Origin: Flammulina velutipes
Lineage: Eukaryota > Basidiomycota > Agaricomycetes > Agaricales > Physalacriaceae
DNA: 64,000 bases
Reading direction: 5' to 3'
NCBI GenBank assembly: GCA_011800155.1
Contig: CM022368.1
Span: 62,001-126,000, forward strand
The notes beneath the pieces are model-generated. The model saw only the letters and a program-made list of their open reading frames with translations. It was not told where the DNA came from and made no database searches. Positions 37,601-49,700 of this stretch are shown here, one piece after another; positions within the stretch are counted from its first letter, which is position 1; each line of letters begins with the position of its first letter. Position numbers and translations under genes: made by a program.

Positions 37601-37780
37601 ACTACGGACCAATAACTAGTTATGCTTATGGTATAGGGTGGCGGAGAGAACTTCGCTGCCTTGACGTTTGAATGAGCGTGAGGCAGTCGGGGAGGTAGGG
37701 ATGGTAGCAGTACCGGCATTAGCCTCCTCCGATCTAACGTGTTGAGACTGAGGACCAGTGTTCGTAGAAGCGATGTTCGT
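34679..37780 (-). pseudogene. Exon of a Ser/Pro/Ala-rich protein split by the palindromic element
   Basis: The two flanks of the 34840-37640 insertion form one continuous minus-strand exon when the insertion and one 7-base duplicate are ignored. It reads from an acceptor at 37780 through RSFKRQGSEVL on one side to SAVAAFVAPGPVDGG and GEKADERKKR before a stop at 34679-34681 on the other. The protein is low in complexity and not recognised. It sits just upstream of the LINE ORF1-like frame and may be part of the same element. The insertion must abolish it unless spliced out. Confidence 0.6.
34840..37640. mobile_element. 2.8 kb palindromic foldback element with 7-bp target duplication
   Basis: The ends are CACCCTATACCATAAGCAT and its reverse complement. 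The flanks are GCGGAGA at 34833-34839 and again at 37641-37647. Nearly the whole element is an inverted repeat with coordinate sum about 72480: arms about 34840-36061 and 36418-37640, with a loop of roughly 356 bases. The outer parts of the arms are GGGGATGGGGG-rich (left, plus strand) and C-rich (right). No transposase frame is present; open frames are mirror copies of each other. It is a non-autonomous DNA transposon of foldback type whose 7-bp (possibly imperfect 8-bp) duplication would fit several DDE superfamilies. Confidence 0.9.
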
Positions 37781-38629
37781 CTAAGAATCAGCGATTGGGG
37801 GAGGGGGAAGAGGTTGGAGTTGCATGTTGAGTTTCTTCTCCTGCCTCCACCCGATGTTGGTCTTCTATAGGTCAGCTCCTAGTACGCGTCAGACAATCAT
37901 TGAAAGGCAAGACATTTGGTTTCAAAGTGCACCTTCATTCTACAGCACGGCGGAATATAAATGACAATATGTTGTTTGGTCGAACGGCAAGAGGTAAAAC
38001 GTGAGTCACGCTGTCTGTCATCAAACAATGAATATTTGAATTCCCACGCCGACGCCACCATAATATTAACGAAGATACATTCTAACGGGGTGAATGACAG
38101 TCGGACCGATCAGGATACTAAGACGTTGAGAATAGGTTATAGGGAAGAACATATCATAGCAGGGAACCATGGAATCAATGATTTTTCTAGCAAACAAGGG
38201 CATATTAGGGTATATTGAAATGCTGGGGTCAATGAGAGGTATAGAGAAAACCCGACACATAGAGGATAGCCCGACAGAGAATAAGACATAGTCTCGTCAG
38301 ATAGGTCTCCCGTCATAAACCACAAGTCGAGGTGAACGAGGCCAATAAGAGACACAGTGAGCATATATCGATATCATCCAATGGCGAGAGACGTAGAGAG
38401 GATAGCTCGAAAATGAAAAAGTCATTGCCTCCTCAGATGCGTCTCTCGTCGTCTTCTGTCGTATTCCTGACGATGTGGGGACTTCAGTCAACAGCGAGAG
38501 ACGTAGGTGATACTTTTCGATGGCTGGCCAGAGCGATAAGAGGTCAGCATTGCCGTAACGGTGAAGAAAGGTAAGTACTTCCACCCGTAGGTATCCCTCT
38601 GTCCTCTTTCTGTGAACGTTAATTAGTCC
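37781..38629. other. Region without a supported gene
   Basis: Probably the upstream exons or promoter of the interrupted gene. Short frames only; no motif recognised. Confidence 0.35.
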
Positions 38630-40520
38630 AGGATACGGCGTCCTGTCGGACATAACACGGCATCGTAGCCTCTACGGCTAAGAACGGATCCACCTGCTAA
38701 AATTATTGGTCTATATAGCATTTCGGTCGTCTCCTTCATGAGCGATCCTCGCAGATGTGCTTGCGCATCGTAACTAGATCATCACACTTATCCTGGCTTT
38801 CGCGGCAGCGCACCGTTCCTCCTTGCGATGGAGATGATGAAGACACACTAGAGGGTCTGACTTTGCACGTACCATGTCAGGACAAATCGAGGTGGCCACG
38901 TCCGTCCAGACGGCCCCGTCCTGACGTGTCCGGACACCAACCCATTGTTTTGATAGCTTTAATATTGACGTAGCAATAGACATTCAATGAAACACTATAT
39001 TTGATATCTACTGGGAACAAATTACAACTAAGATGACGTCCGGACACCTCTACGTTTAGACGTCAGGACATCCAGCAATAAAAACATGTCAAGACATATG
39101 CCACTCATCAGCATGTCGACGTCTGGACGCCCGCCCATCCAGACGTCCGGACATGCTACAATGAGGACGCGCCAAGACACGGTCAATCCTAATTGCTGTC
39201 AAGACCCGTCACGACGTCAGAACGTCCAGACACGTCCAGAAGAGAGCGGGACGCCCGTGCATGAATGGATCACGAGTAAGTATTTATGGCCTGCGCCACT
39301 GACTGGCCAAACACCCTTGCTCTGTTCTGATATGTGAACCGTTACAAGAGTATCTGTTCCTAGTCTCCAGAAGAGTGACGGACAGCATATAGACGATTGG
39401 GACGCCACCTGAATGTAGGTGCTGGCGGGGATGGTCGTGGTTGAAGGGAAAGGGAAAGGAAATCACGTGATAGCAGTGCTTTGCCTTTGAGGGGCCTCAA
39501 AGATGGCACTCCGAGTAAACCGGACAGACAATGACCATAAGACAATGTAGCATTACTACAATTGTAACTAATTTACTTCTTTGTCAATCTCATATCCGCC
39601 TTGAAATGAGTGTAGTACTGTTTACAATATGTGAATAGGACTTTGATCGGTCATCTCGGAGAGACCGATTTCAATGGCTTGAAATGAATATTTGTTTTGG
39701 TCAGGTGATAATTTAACTCTTGTCTATGAACCACCATCACTCGATGCCAGTGCCACTGGTCAGTAATCACTGCTCGAACTCCATCTACCGAAAACGCGGG
39801 GTCCGTCGCATGTAGCGCGGAAACCGAGATGTAACCTCTTATCCCAGGTGGCGTACTAACTTTCCCCGTTGGTTGCCGTGGTCTGACGCGTTGTAGTTCG
39901 TGTGGTCTTGACACATCCTCTGCCCTGGGCATTTTTACGCGTCTGGACGTCCTGACGGGTCTCGACGCGCTGTAGTTCGTGTGGTCTTGACATGTTTTCT
40001 TCCCCGCGCATTTGTACGCGTCTGGACGTCTGGACGTCTTGACAACCACTAGGATTGCCTTGTCTTGACACATCCATTATCACAGTACGTCCGGACGTCT
40101 GGACGTGACAGTGTCCCGACGTCTTCATTTTAAATAGTTGCCTCTGTCTCGACGCGTCCTGATTGTATGACGTCCGGACGTCCGGACGGGGAGGTGTCCA
40201 GCCGGCATCTTAGTACTAGTAGTAGATAGCAAATATAACGTTGCCTTGAGATTGTGGTGCCTATGCCAGTATGTATGCTATTTAAACGATGAGCAGGTGC
40301 CAGTGTCCTGACGCGTCTGGACGTCCGGACGTCCAGACGGACGTGGCCACCTCGATTTGTCTTGACATGGTAGATGAATTTTCTGAGAGGGTGCCGGTGA
40401 TGAGTGAGATCTTTGCATTTGATTTTGCTGAAGCCTTTTCAGGTAGAGGATCGTTTGCGGAATGTGGCAGACTAGAACTAGGTTAGGGTTCAAGCAACGA
40501 CGGGCTAAATCTAACGAGTA
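38630..40520 (+). repeat. Diverged copy of the repeat at the outer ends of the chitin-synthase arms, split by an insertion
   Basis: 38630-38871 resembles 7420-7640: shared words include AAGAACGGATCCAC, CTATATAGCAT and GATCCTCGCAGATGTGCT. 40373-40500 resembles 7650-7745, sharing GAATGTGGC and GGTTAGGGTTCAA. The two halves are separated by the TIR element at 38872-40370. Similarity stops where the chitin synthase begins in the arms, so the repeat exists apart from that gene. Confidence 0.7.
38872..40370. mobile_element. 1.5 kb non-autonomous TIR element with TA target duplication
   Basis: The left end begins CCATGTCAGGACAAATCGAG and the right end is the matching reverse complement; about 35-40 bases pair, with one mismatch near the tip. 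TA flanks both sides (38870-38871 and 40371-40372). The body is full of sub-repeats built on GTCCGGACGTC and GTCTGGACG, which are CpG-rich and self-complementary. No transposase is encoded. TA duplication and length suggest a Tc1/mariner-type MITE, but the family is not proven. Confidence 0.8.
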
Positions 40521-43160
40521 TGACCCAAAAATGCATGGAGGAGCCTGGTCTCTGGTCATTTTAGACAAGCGAGCTGCAGGAGATGCTTCGTGCAAACTTG
40601 AATGGGAAGAACGTCCTTGTCCTTTCATGTCACTAGGGACTTGGTGGGACATGTCCTCTGCCAGGCCCAGTGTGATTCTATCCTCGTCCCTGTATGTTTC
40701 CCCAGTTCCGCACCATCCAGGCGTCGGGGTGTAGCCTTTTATCGGGGTATCCATGGCACTCTTGTGAGATCCCCGTAAAACGGATGTGAACAACATGTCA
40801 GACGTCAAATGAAACCGTCGAGGGAAACGTACCGAGAAGGATCACCCTACCAGCATCGTTCTGTCACTGACGGACATGTTTATCTTACCAAGTAAAAAGT
40901 GAATTGAGGCTGGGAGATGCTGGTAGGTCTATTACGCCGAGATGGATGGTATGACGTTGTCGCTGAAGATAGGCAAGCCATATGTTTCCCTACCCAGTGT
41001 TGTATAGCTGCTGCGGCTGTAGGGCCCGCGAGTAGGCTGCGGAAAAAGAGAGAAGTGGATATAGGACGTCGGGGGCACATTCGAGTCAGTACATCGGCGA
41101 GTGCGGCACCATCTTTGCATCATGAATATCGAGTTGAGCAAAGCCCAGAATCCAATGGTATCAGGAATACAGTGCGCAGACCTTAGGCCCAATGCTGTCG
41201 CCAGGCATATAGTGGACAACGAAGGGAGTGCCGGTGACGAAGAGATGATGGTAAGACGGAAGAGCTGCTAGACGGTGCTGCCCGCATGAGCCTTACATAA
41301 AGCTGGAGGGAACATCAGGTCTCGAGCGGGAGGAATCGAAGTACCGCACCCAAGCCATGGACCTCCTCGCCTCTCTTTTGGATGAAAGTTTCCTCTACAG
41401 GCCTCTCTGCATCGACTTCTTTCTGGAGGCAGCTCTACCCAAAGTGGACGAGCACAACGAAAAGATGAACAGTCAACGGAATCGTAGCTAGTATGCGTCG
41501 TCTTTTTTTGCCCAGTTTTCATTTTCTAGATGCGACGACCAGCGGGGTATGACATGTGACAGGTGAGGGTGAGGAAAACAATCGGTATTCAAGAGATGCA
41601 AACTAACCTTGGTGATTCCGCCTACGGTTGTGATCCCAAGAAGCTATCACGGCGGGGGGATTCATTTGAATCTGCATCATTGCATGTGGCAGGAAATACG
41701 AAGATCCCGTGTCAGCGTAGATATACAATCATGAACACATTACAGACATACCTCGATCGTCTGGGAACACCAAGAGACAAACTGCGCAAATTGCAAAAAT
41801 CGATGCCGACAGGGTGCAAAAGTGACACATTATCAAGGTCGCTACTAGACCTGGGAATCAGTATGCAGCAAATACATGTAAAGTTAAATAGCCTACGATT
41901 CCGTTGTGAAGATCCCCTTGGGCTCTGAACGGAACAAACCCCAACTTGGATTCCCAACTCGGAAAACACGGTCAATATATATACGTATATACTGAAAGGA
42001 CGTGTTCACGGACCATAGGACTCTTCATTTTGACGAGCGCTGCTCACTGTCATGACGAATGTGTTCGTTCTTCCCAACTATAGACCTAGACATACCACAA
42101 TATGAAGGAGGAGGAGGCTGAAAAAGTTGCATATCAACGTCAATGGACATAGATATTGATGAAGAGACTTACGAGTATGGATTACGAACCCAGCTGTGTC
42201 CCAAATCTCTTCTAAATTTGAGTTCAGACACGCCACATGTAAGCCGCCGAGGAGGGTCCTATAGGGGGCGTCGAAGCGGCTCGGATGTCCTCAGTGTAGA
42301 CGAGTAAGTACAAGTCTAACCAAAGAATCGGTCGAAATAAAAGCAGATTATCACAAAGAGCTTCCTATGGTAAACTTGAACTTTGGAATCAATGACGGCA
42401 AACTAGTGCAAGAGTTTAAACGACGGTGCTTCCCTAGATACAAATATCACCAGAGACAACGTACCAACTAGGAATGAACATAAGTTGGTCGTGAAGCGCC
42501 TAGACGAAGTGATAAGGAAGGCAAGAACACAGATGTACCAGTGTACGTGAGACCCGAGTGAGCAGCTATGCTGATAAGCTTCAAGCCACTCGGCGTTCAC
42601 CGTGTCAGTTTCACTACATAAATATATACATATTCACACTAGCCACGTCAGTATACCGATGAGCCGTGCGCCAGGATGGCGTTGGCCACGTTGCAACCTG
42701 AAGAAAGTTTGGTGGCGCTTCAAAAAAGAGGCGAGTTTAGCCCAATGGTATCCGAGTTAAGTGAATACCTAAAGGGCTTTCCAACGACCTTGTTACACAG
42801 GAGATATAAGAATAGGATCTCTTGCCATGCGTGTCACCAGTGCTAGACAGACGTTAGAGAACGCCGAACGGTCGATGCTTAAGAAAGGGTCAGAATTCGT
42901 ATTGGGTTCCAAGTCACTTGCACTGCATTGAATGGAAACTCTCCAATCTAATGAAGTAACATTCTGGATGAGCACTGGAAACGAGTATTCGCCACATCGA
43001 CGTGCCTAAAGCACGACACAGCATCGTATCCTATTCAATAACCCATGCAGCGTCACACTAACCATGGGCAGGATCACGCCAAATCGTCAGGATACGGTGT
43101 ATGGAGGGCGCAACAATTCCTGGTGACAGACACGTGGAGCGGAAACGCTTAGAGGCAGGA
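40521..43160. other. 2.6 kb without supported genes
   Basis: Frames such as 40462-40734 and 41563-41928 show no domain or credible splice partners. A short (GGA)n tract is at 42105. I see nothing else to annotate. Confidence 0.4.
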
Positions 43161-43164
43161 TGGG

Positions 43165-45383
43165 CGTTCTCGACGTACTGGACCAAGCTGGGATCAGGGG
43201 AGCGAGGTCAGCTCGCTAAAATACTTGCATAAATACTCTCTATGTGTGACGCCTACATTCATTGGCCACTGTAGGCTGCTGGCTAGCGGTGCCGGATACG
43301 CCACATCACACTATCGTTGTACGCGTGCACTGTACCAGACATCGCGGGAGGCATTAAAAAGACTATTAAATGAGACAAGGAATGATTCACACCTGCGACG
43401 CCAACATACTACTCAAAAGGCGGGTACCGATGTTTGCATGGTACTATTAGGCTAAAGGAAATGTTCTCGACGTACTGGACCAAGCTGGGATCAGGGGAGC
43501 GAGGTCAGTTGGCTAAAATACTTGCATGAATACTCTCTATGTGTGACGCCCACATTCATTGGCCACTGTAGGCTGCTGGCTAGCGGTGCCGGATACGCCA
43601 CATCACACTATCGTTGTACGCGTGCACTGTACCAGACATCGCGGGAGGCATTAAAAAGACTATTAAATGAGACAATGAATGATTCGCACCTGCGACGCCA
43701 ACATACTACTCAAAAGGTGGGTACCGATGTTTGCATGGTACTATTAGGCTAAAGGAAATGTTCTCGACGTACTGGACCAAGCTGGGATCAGGGGAGCGAG
43801 GTCAGCTCGCTAAAATACTTGCATAAATACTCTCTATGTGTGACGCCTACATTCATTGGCCACTGTAGGCTGCTGGCTAGCGGTGCCGGATACGCCACAT
43901 CACACTATCGTTGTACGCGTGCACTGTACCAGACATCGCGGGAGGCATTAAAAAGACTATTAAATGAGACAATGAATGATTCGCACCTGCGACGCCAACA
44001 TACTACTCAAAAGGCGGGTACCGATGTTTGCATGGTACTATTAGGCTAAAGGAAATGTTCTCGACGTACTGGACCAAGCTGGGATCAGGGGAGCGAGGTC
44101 AGTTGGCTAAAATACTTGCATGAATACTCTCTATGTGTGACGCCCACATTCTTTGGCCACTGTAGGCTGCTGGCTAGCGGTGCCGGATACGCCACATCAC
44201 ACTATCGTTGTACGCGTGCACTGTACCAGACATCGCGGGAGGCATTAAAAAGACTATTAAATGAGACAATGAATGATTCGCACCTGCGACGCCAACATAC
44301 TACTCAAAAGGCGGGTACCGATGTTTGCATGGTACTATTAGGCTAAAGGAAATGTTCTCGACGTACTGGACCAAGCTGGGATCAGGGGAGCGAGGTCAGT
44401 TGGCTAAAATACTTGCATGAATACTCTCTATGTGTGACGCCCACATTCTTTGGCCACTGTAGGCTGCTGGCTAGCGGTGCCGGATACGCCACATCACACT
44501 ATCGTTGTACGCGTGCACTGTACCAGACATCGCGGGAGGCATTAAAAAGACTATTAAATGAGACAATGAATGATTCGCACCTGCGACGCCAACATACTAC
44601 TCAAAAGGCGGGTACCGATGTTTGCATGGTACTATTAGGCTAAAGGAAATGTTCTCGACGTACTGGACCAAGCTGGGATCAGGGGAGCGAGGTCAGCTCG
44701 CTAAAATACTTGCATAAATACTCTCTATGTGTGACGCCTACATTCATTGGCCACTGTAGGCTGCTGGCTAGCGGTGCCGGATACGCCACATCACACTATC
44801 GTTGTACGCGTGCACTGTACCAGACATCGCGGGAGGCATTAAAAAGACTATTAAATGAGACAATGAATGATTCGCACCTGCGACGCCAACATACTACTCA
44901 AAAGGCGGGTACCGATGTTTGCATGGTACTATTAGGCTAAAGGAAATGTTCTCGACGTACTGGACCAAGCTGGGATCAGGGGAGCGAGGTCAGTTGGCTA
45001 AAATACTTGCATGAATACTCTCTATGTGTGACGCCCACATTCTTTGGCCACTGTAGGCTGCTGGCTAGCGGTGCCGGATACGCCACATCACACTATCGTT
45101 GTACGCGTGCACTGTACCAGACATCGCGGGAGGCATTAAAAAGACTATTAAATGAGACAATGAATGATTCGCACCTGCGACGCCAACATACTACTCAAAA
45201 GGTGGGTACCGATGTTTGCATGGTACTATTAGGCTAAAGGAAATGTTCTCGACGTACTGGACCAAGCTGGGATCAGGGGAGCGAGGTCAGTTGGCTAAAA
45301 TACTTGCATGAATACTCTCTATGTGTGACGCCCACATTCTTTGGCCACCGTAGGCTGCTGGCTAGCGGTGCCGGATACGCCAC
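43165..45383 (+). repeat. 297-bp tandem satellite, about 7.5 copies
   Basis: Units start at about 43165 (TTCTCGACGTACTGG) and repeat every 297 bp; the last is partial and ends at GGATACGCCAC (45383). Two sequence types occur: A has CAGCTCGCT, GCATAAAT and GCCTACATTC; B has CAGTTGGCT, GCATGAAT and GCCCACATTC. Their order is A B A B B A B B(partial). Unit 2 keeps the A-like ATTCATTGG, and the GGTGGG variant occurs in units 2 and 7. Every unit carries the same 76-codon frame (43225, 43522, and so on) closed by a stop, so it does not form one long protein. The extreme identity implies recent homogenisation. Confidence 0.97.
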
Positions 45384-46650
45384 AACGCCGCCATTCTCTG
45401 GTGTCTTTCGTCCTGAGCGCCGCATGCTCTGATGTTGCTCCACCAAGGTGCTGTCGCAGTATTTCCCGTACCTATTTCGTTGTCATCATCTGAGTAGGTA
45501 TGCATCAGTCTGTTTCGCTCGCGCGAGTCTTTGCGTTTGGTTTGCCATTCGCCCGGAAACGTATACCACATCTGGAATTGCTTGATCGTACCCACTGACT
45601 TCCTTGGGCATTGTTTAAAGCAGTGTATTCATACTAAAATACACTATATCTACACCACGAACGACGGTCAATCCAGCTGGTGTCCAAGATGTCACGTACA
45701 ATCAGACCGAATAGGTGTCATCAACGGTGGACACTTGTGTATGTGCGTGAGGGCTTGGAGCAGGGAATTACGCTGGTACGTACGAGGTTGTATGGGTACC
45801 TCAGTTTCAGTCTGGATAAAGTGCGATCGTTGGCTGATCGATGCGAATGTAGTTCAATGTAAGATCCGGGGGCACGATGATTTCCAGTGACAACGCATGA
45901 ACTTCGGGTTGATAAGGAGAATGTCGGGGGCGGAGAAAAAGCGATTGTCAGCAGGGAATCCCGAACAAAAAGCTTACCTGCAGTCGTAACGCCATACCAA
46001 AATCATTTCTCTTCGACCAAAAGTTCTTGACGCCGTCATCCGGGCCAATGAAAGCCTCACATGGCAAACCGCCAAGGAAAGGTGTTATTGTCTGGGATAG
46101 TAGTCCACCGAAGGAAGATGTTGTGCCCGACAAAAGGAGCGACCACGCCGTTTGATAGCATTATCGTCGCTGTCGATGAAAAAGATACGAGTGCTGACAT
46201 ATTCACGATATGATACAGACGGACACACCTGGTGACTGTTGCAGCCAAAGTACACCCAAACATACAGCCTGCACTCCCGAGCAGCTCCATCTGCATACCG
46301 GGTGCTAACTCCAGGGACCTGATCGATGTAGAACTGCGCGTACGTGATGTCGTTGTCGGCCACAAGAATAATATAGCTACTGAGCGAGCGAGCAGTGGAG
46401 GGGGCAGCACGTTGACGTGGTGACCAGCGACAGAGATGATGGGAGGAGGAAAAGACACACACGAGAATCCGGAGCTGAAACTCCGTTAACCGGGTGAAAA
46501 CCCGGGTCGTTCGGAGAAACGCCCCTGGCCCGATCATGATTGATGGACCCCATCTTGCCGACCCTCTACCGAACGATCACGGACAGATATCAACAAAACA
46601 CCGACCGTGAGGTGGTAGACAGGAAACAGATGCACAACGTCCTATGCCCC
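45384..46650. other. Region without a firm gene
   Basis: The minus-strand frame 46085-46537 contains a natural-looking stretch (YAQFYIDQVPGVSTRYADG), but I found no domain and no consistent exon chain. It may be a gene fragment upstream of the retroelement. Confidence 0.35.
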
Positions 46651-46731
46651 GTTAGTGTATCAGAGGAGCGAACACAGCGGCACAGGCAATTTGGCTCGTG
46701 CACTGTTAGAGAAAAATAAGAACTTTAGGCG

Positions 46732-49700
46732 TTGGCCAGGCGGGCTGCCTACCAAGGCGCCGCTACGGTCGACGAACTTATCGCGATGGTCCCTTCGGAC
46801 TATCGCCAAGTGTTGCGGGAGCCCCTTCTCAAGGTGGCGTCCTATACGGACAAGCTCTGTTCGGCCCGCCGTGTCTTGTTGAGATACGAGCAGCATAAAG
46901 CTGCTGGCACTTTCCCTCCAAGCCTTAGCGCGAAAGCGCCTACGGTCCAGCTGACGAAGGAGTTTTCCGAGACTCCGGAGGCTGCGGCTCGTAAGAAGGC
47001 CCTGGAAGAAGGACACCAGGCTTACTTGGTGCAGCTCCTCGCGAACGCCATTGCGGCCAAGCAGGATGACGTCCTCTTCTTGGAGAAGGCTCTCACGCCT
47101 GAAGCGCTGTTGGTTCCACTCCAACAGGAGATCATGTCCCACACGGACTCGATCTTGAAGGGATCCAAAGTCCCCCGCTTCGGCCCCGACCCCCAGGGCT
47201 CTATCGGTTTACTGGGTTGGGAAGAGAACACGACGGCGATTCAAGTTGGCACTGACATGCTCAACGACGCCCTCTACTACGCTTTCCGCGTTCGATCCAT
47301 CGTCGAGTCGCGCGAGCAGGCCGCCGAGGCCAAGCTCGATAAAAAGAAAGCCGTCGCCAAAGCGGCTGACGTTGAGATGGCCGATGGCACCAAGCCTGGC
47401 CCGTCGATTCAATCTTTGATCGACAAAGCAGTCTCTGCCAGCCTCAAGAAGGTGCGCGCCCCGGTCAAGAACGTGAGTCGGTTTCATCCGTACTTTCATT
47501 CCACCGCTAACGATTCTTCTTCATGTTTAGAACAAAACTTCGAAGGATGGCAAGAAGAAATCGTCGGGCCCATCTACCGCCAAGTCCCCCGCCAAGAGGT
47601 ACCCATCTCCTCCTCTTCCTTACGTTCCCAAAGCTGGACGAAGACCTCCCAGGATCGTTCCCAAGAAGAGCGGCGGCAAGGACTCGGGCAAGCCGAAGGG
47701 CAAGAGTGTCGCGCACAAGAAGTGATCGCGTTTAGGTATGACAGACCCACTACTTACCCGGACTGGTTGCTTAATGTCCCACTCCCACAGGCCGTACGAT
47801 ATGTAATTTTAAATACTCCTCTCGAAATTGTAGAAGCTGCTCAATTTAAAAATCATGTACATCGTTCGCCTGGTGTGACCTTGCCCGAAGATATAGAATA
47901 TCAGCTTAGTGTAGGAATGAGATATATGTTCCATTCACCACGCCGCACGGCCCTAATAAGTCAAGCGTGGCGCGATTTCCAACGTCGTCTTCGTTGGAGA
48001 TTATTATTCGCATTCACTAAAGAAGAAGACGATCTCTATGATCCAGAGTACGAGGTGGCGGGACGACAATCCCAACTTGAACCACCTCGTCTACCGACAT
48101 ATCTTGAACTAGGCCTCGTGGCTGGGCGGCGCTTCGTTAATAAAACGATCGCCAATATACCGCCCGAGACGGACAAGGACATTCATAAATCGCTTGCCCC
48201 TAATCCTCGCCTCATTCAAGAGTTCTTATTTGAGAACGATCTGGTCGTTACCAATACCGACAAGAACTTGGGCATCGCGGTGTCTAAGCGAACCTGGATA
48301 ATAGAGAAAAGTCGCGATATACTTGCAGATCAATTAAACTACAAGGAAATTATGCTAATTCAAGCTAATCAAATCTGCGACTATCAATGTACTGAAATGG
48401 AGTTACTTGCGGGGCTTGCTGAGGCCCATCTCTCCAACGGCAAACCAATCGCTGCCTTTTTGCGGAGTAAGATTACCTTACCGAAAAGCCAACATACTGT
48501 GCCGCGCTTCTACGGTATTCCTAAAATACACAAGGAACCCGTTAAGATGCGCCCAATCGTGCCATGCCACAGCGCCATCCAAAACCCTGCCGCTAAGTAC
48601 GTTTCGAAAAGACTCAAACCGATCGTTGAATCGGCGCCAACCATTATTCATGGATCTAAAGACCTGGCGCAAAAATTGAGCAAAGTTAAGCTATTAAAAA
48701 ACCGCCGATGGTTCATCGTCACCGGTGATGTTGTCGCTTTCTACCCTAATATTCCGCTCAAACGATGTCTCGATATTGTCACTGATCTTCACGCGGAATT
48801 TTACTACAAGGGACCAGTAAGCGAACATACGATTGAAGAATTATCCGAAGAGGAAATATTCATTCGCTGTATTAAAATAGCTAATAATAATCTAGTCTTA
48901 CAGTACGAGGATAAGTTTTACAAACAGCAGCAAGGCCTAGCAATGGGCGTTGCTTGTTCGCCCGATCTAGCCAACCTTTATGGTTGGTATTTCGAGCGAG
49001 AACTTAACATCCTCAATCATCCGTTAATCCCCTTTTACGGAAGATATATCGACGATTGCCTGGCCATAGTCTACGCCTCTTCTGACAAGGAAGCGTTAAA
49101 CATTGTCTCGCAACTCGCATACGATAACTGTACGATTGAGTGGAACGTGTCGGATCATTTCCAACCTTTTCTCGACATGACTATTTATCACGACAACGAT
49201 AATAGTATACAACACATGCCGTACCGCAAAGCACGTAACCACCAGGAGAGAATTCCTTGGATATCTCATCACCCGCTTGACGTCAAACGGGGTACCTATA
49301 TTGGTGAGATGTCGCGTTTAGCCACGCTGAGTAGTAAAATCGACCACTACTCCGATGCCATCAAAGCGTTAGCAGCTTTGTATGTCAAGCGCGGTTATCC
49401 GTACGAAATGGTATCAAAATGGACTAAGGAAAATTTCGCCACACGCTGGCAGAGACGACTTGACGACACAGTTAAGTCGGACGCGAGCGACGTGTTGGTC
49501 CTTAAATCCGAGTATAATACCGCTTGGAATTACTTCTCCGCTAAGGAATTGGGTGACACCGTCCTTGGATATTGGCGCGACTATATCGTGCGCGCCGAAC
49601 TCAGTCAATTTGATCGAGCTCATCCGATCCTGTCTGCAGACGACGAGGGACTATCGGCGACTCACGGTGATCTTCGGACACTTGTGCAGACGTCTAACGG

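Noticed and set aside
34840..37640. Mirror-image frames in the palindrome (73, 64, 84 and 136 codons) as genes
   Set aside because: They are the same sequence read twice, low in complexity (Pro/Ile repeats from G-tracts), with no transposase motif.
43225..45237. Seven 76-codon frames as seven genes
   Set aside because: They are one frame repeated by a 297-bp satellite; there is no domain, promoter or splice evidence. Kept only as a property of the repeat.
43165..45383. CRISPR-like array
   Set aside because: Units are 297 bp and near-identical throughout, with no unique spacers; the genome is eukaryotic.
46085..46537. Minus-strand 150-codon frame upstream of the Penelope-like element
   Set aside because: Contains a plausible YIDQVPGVSTRYADG stretch but no family match, and overlapping frames compete. 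Not enough to call a gene.
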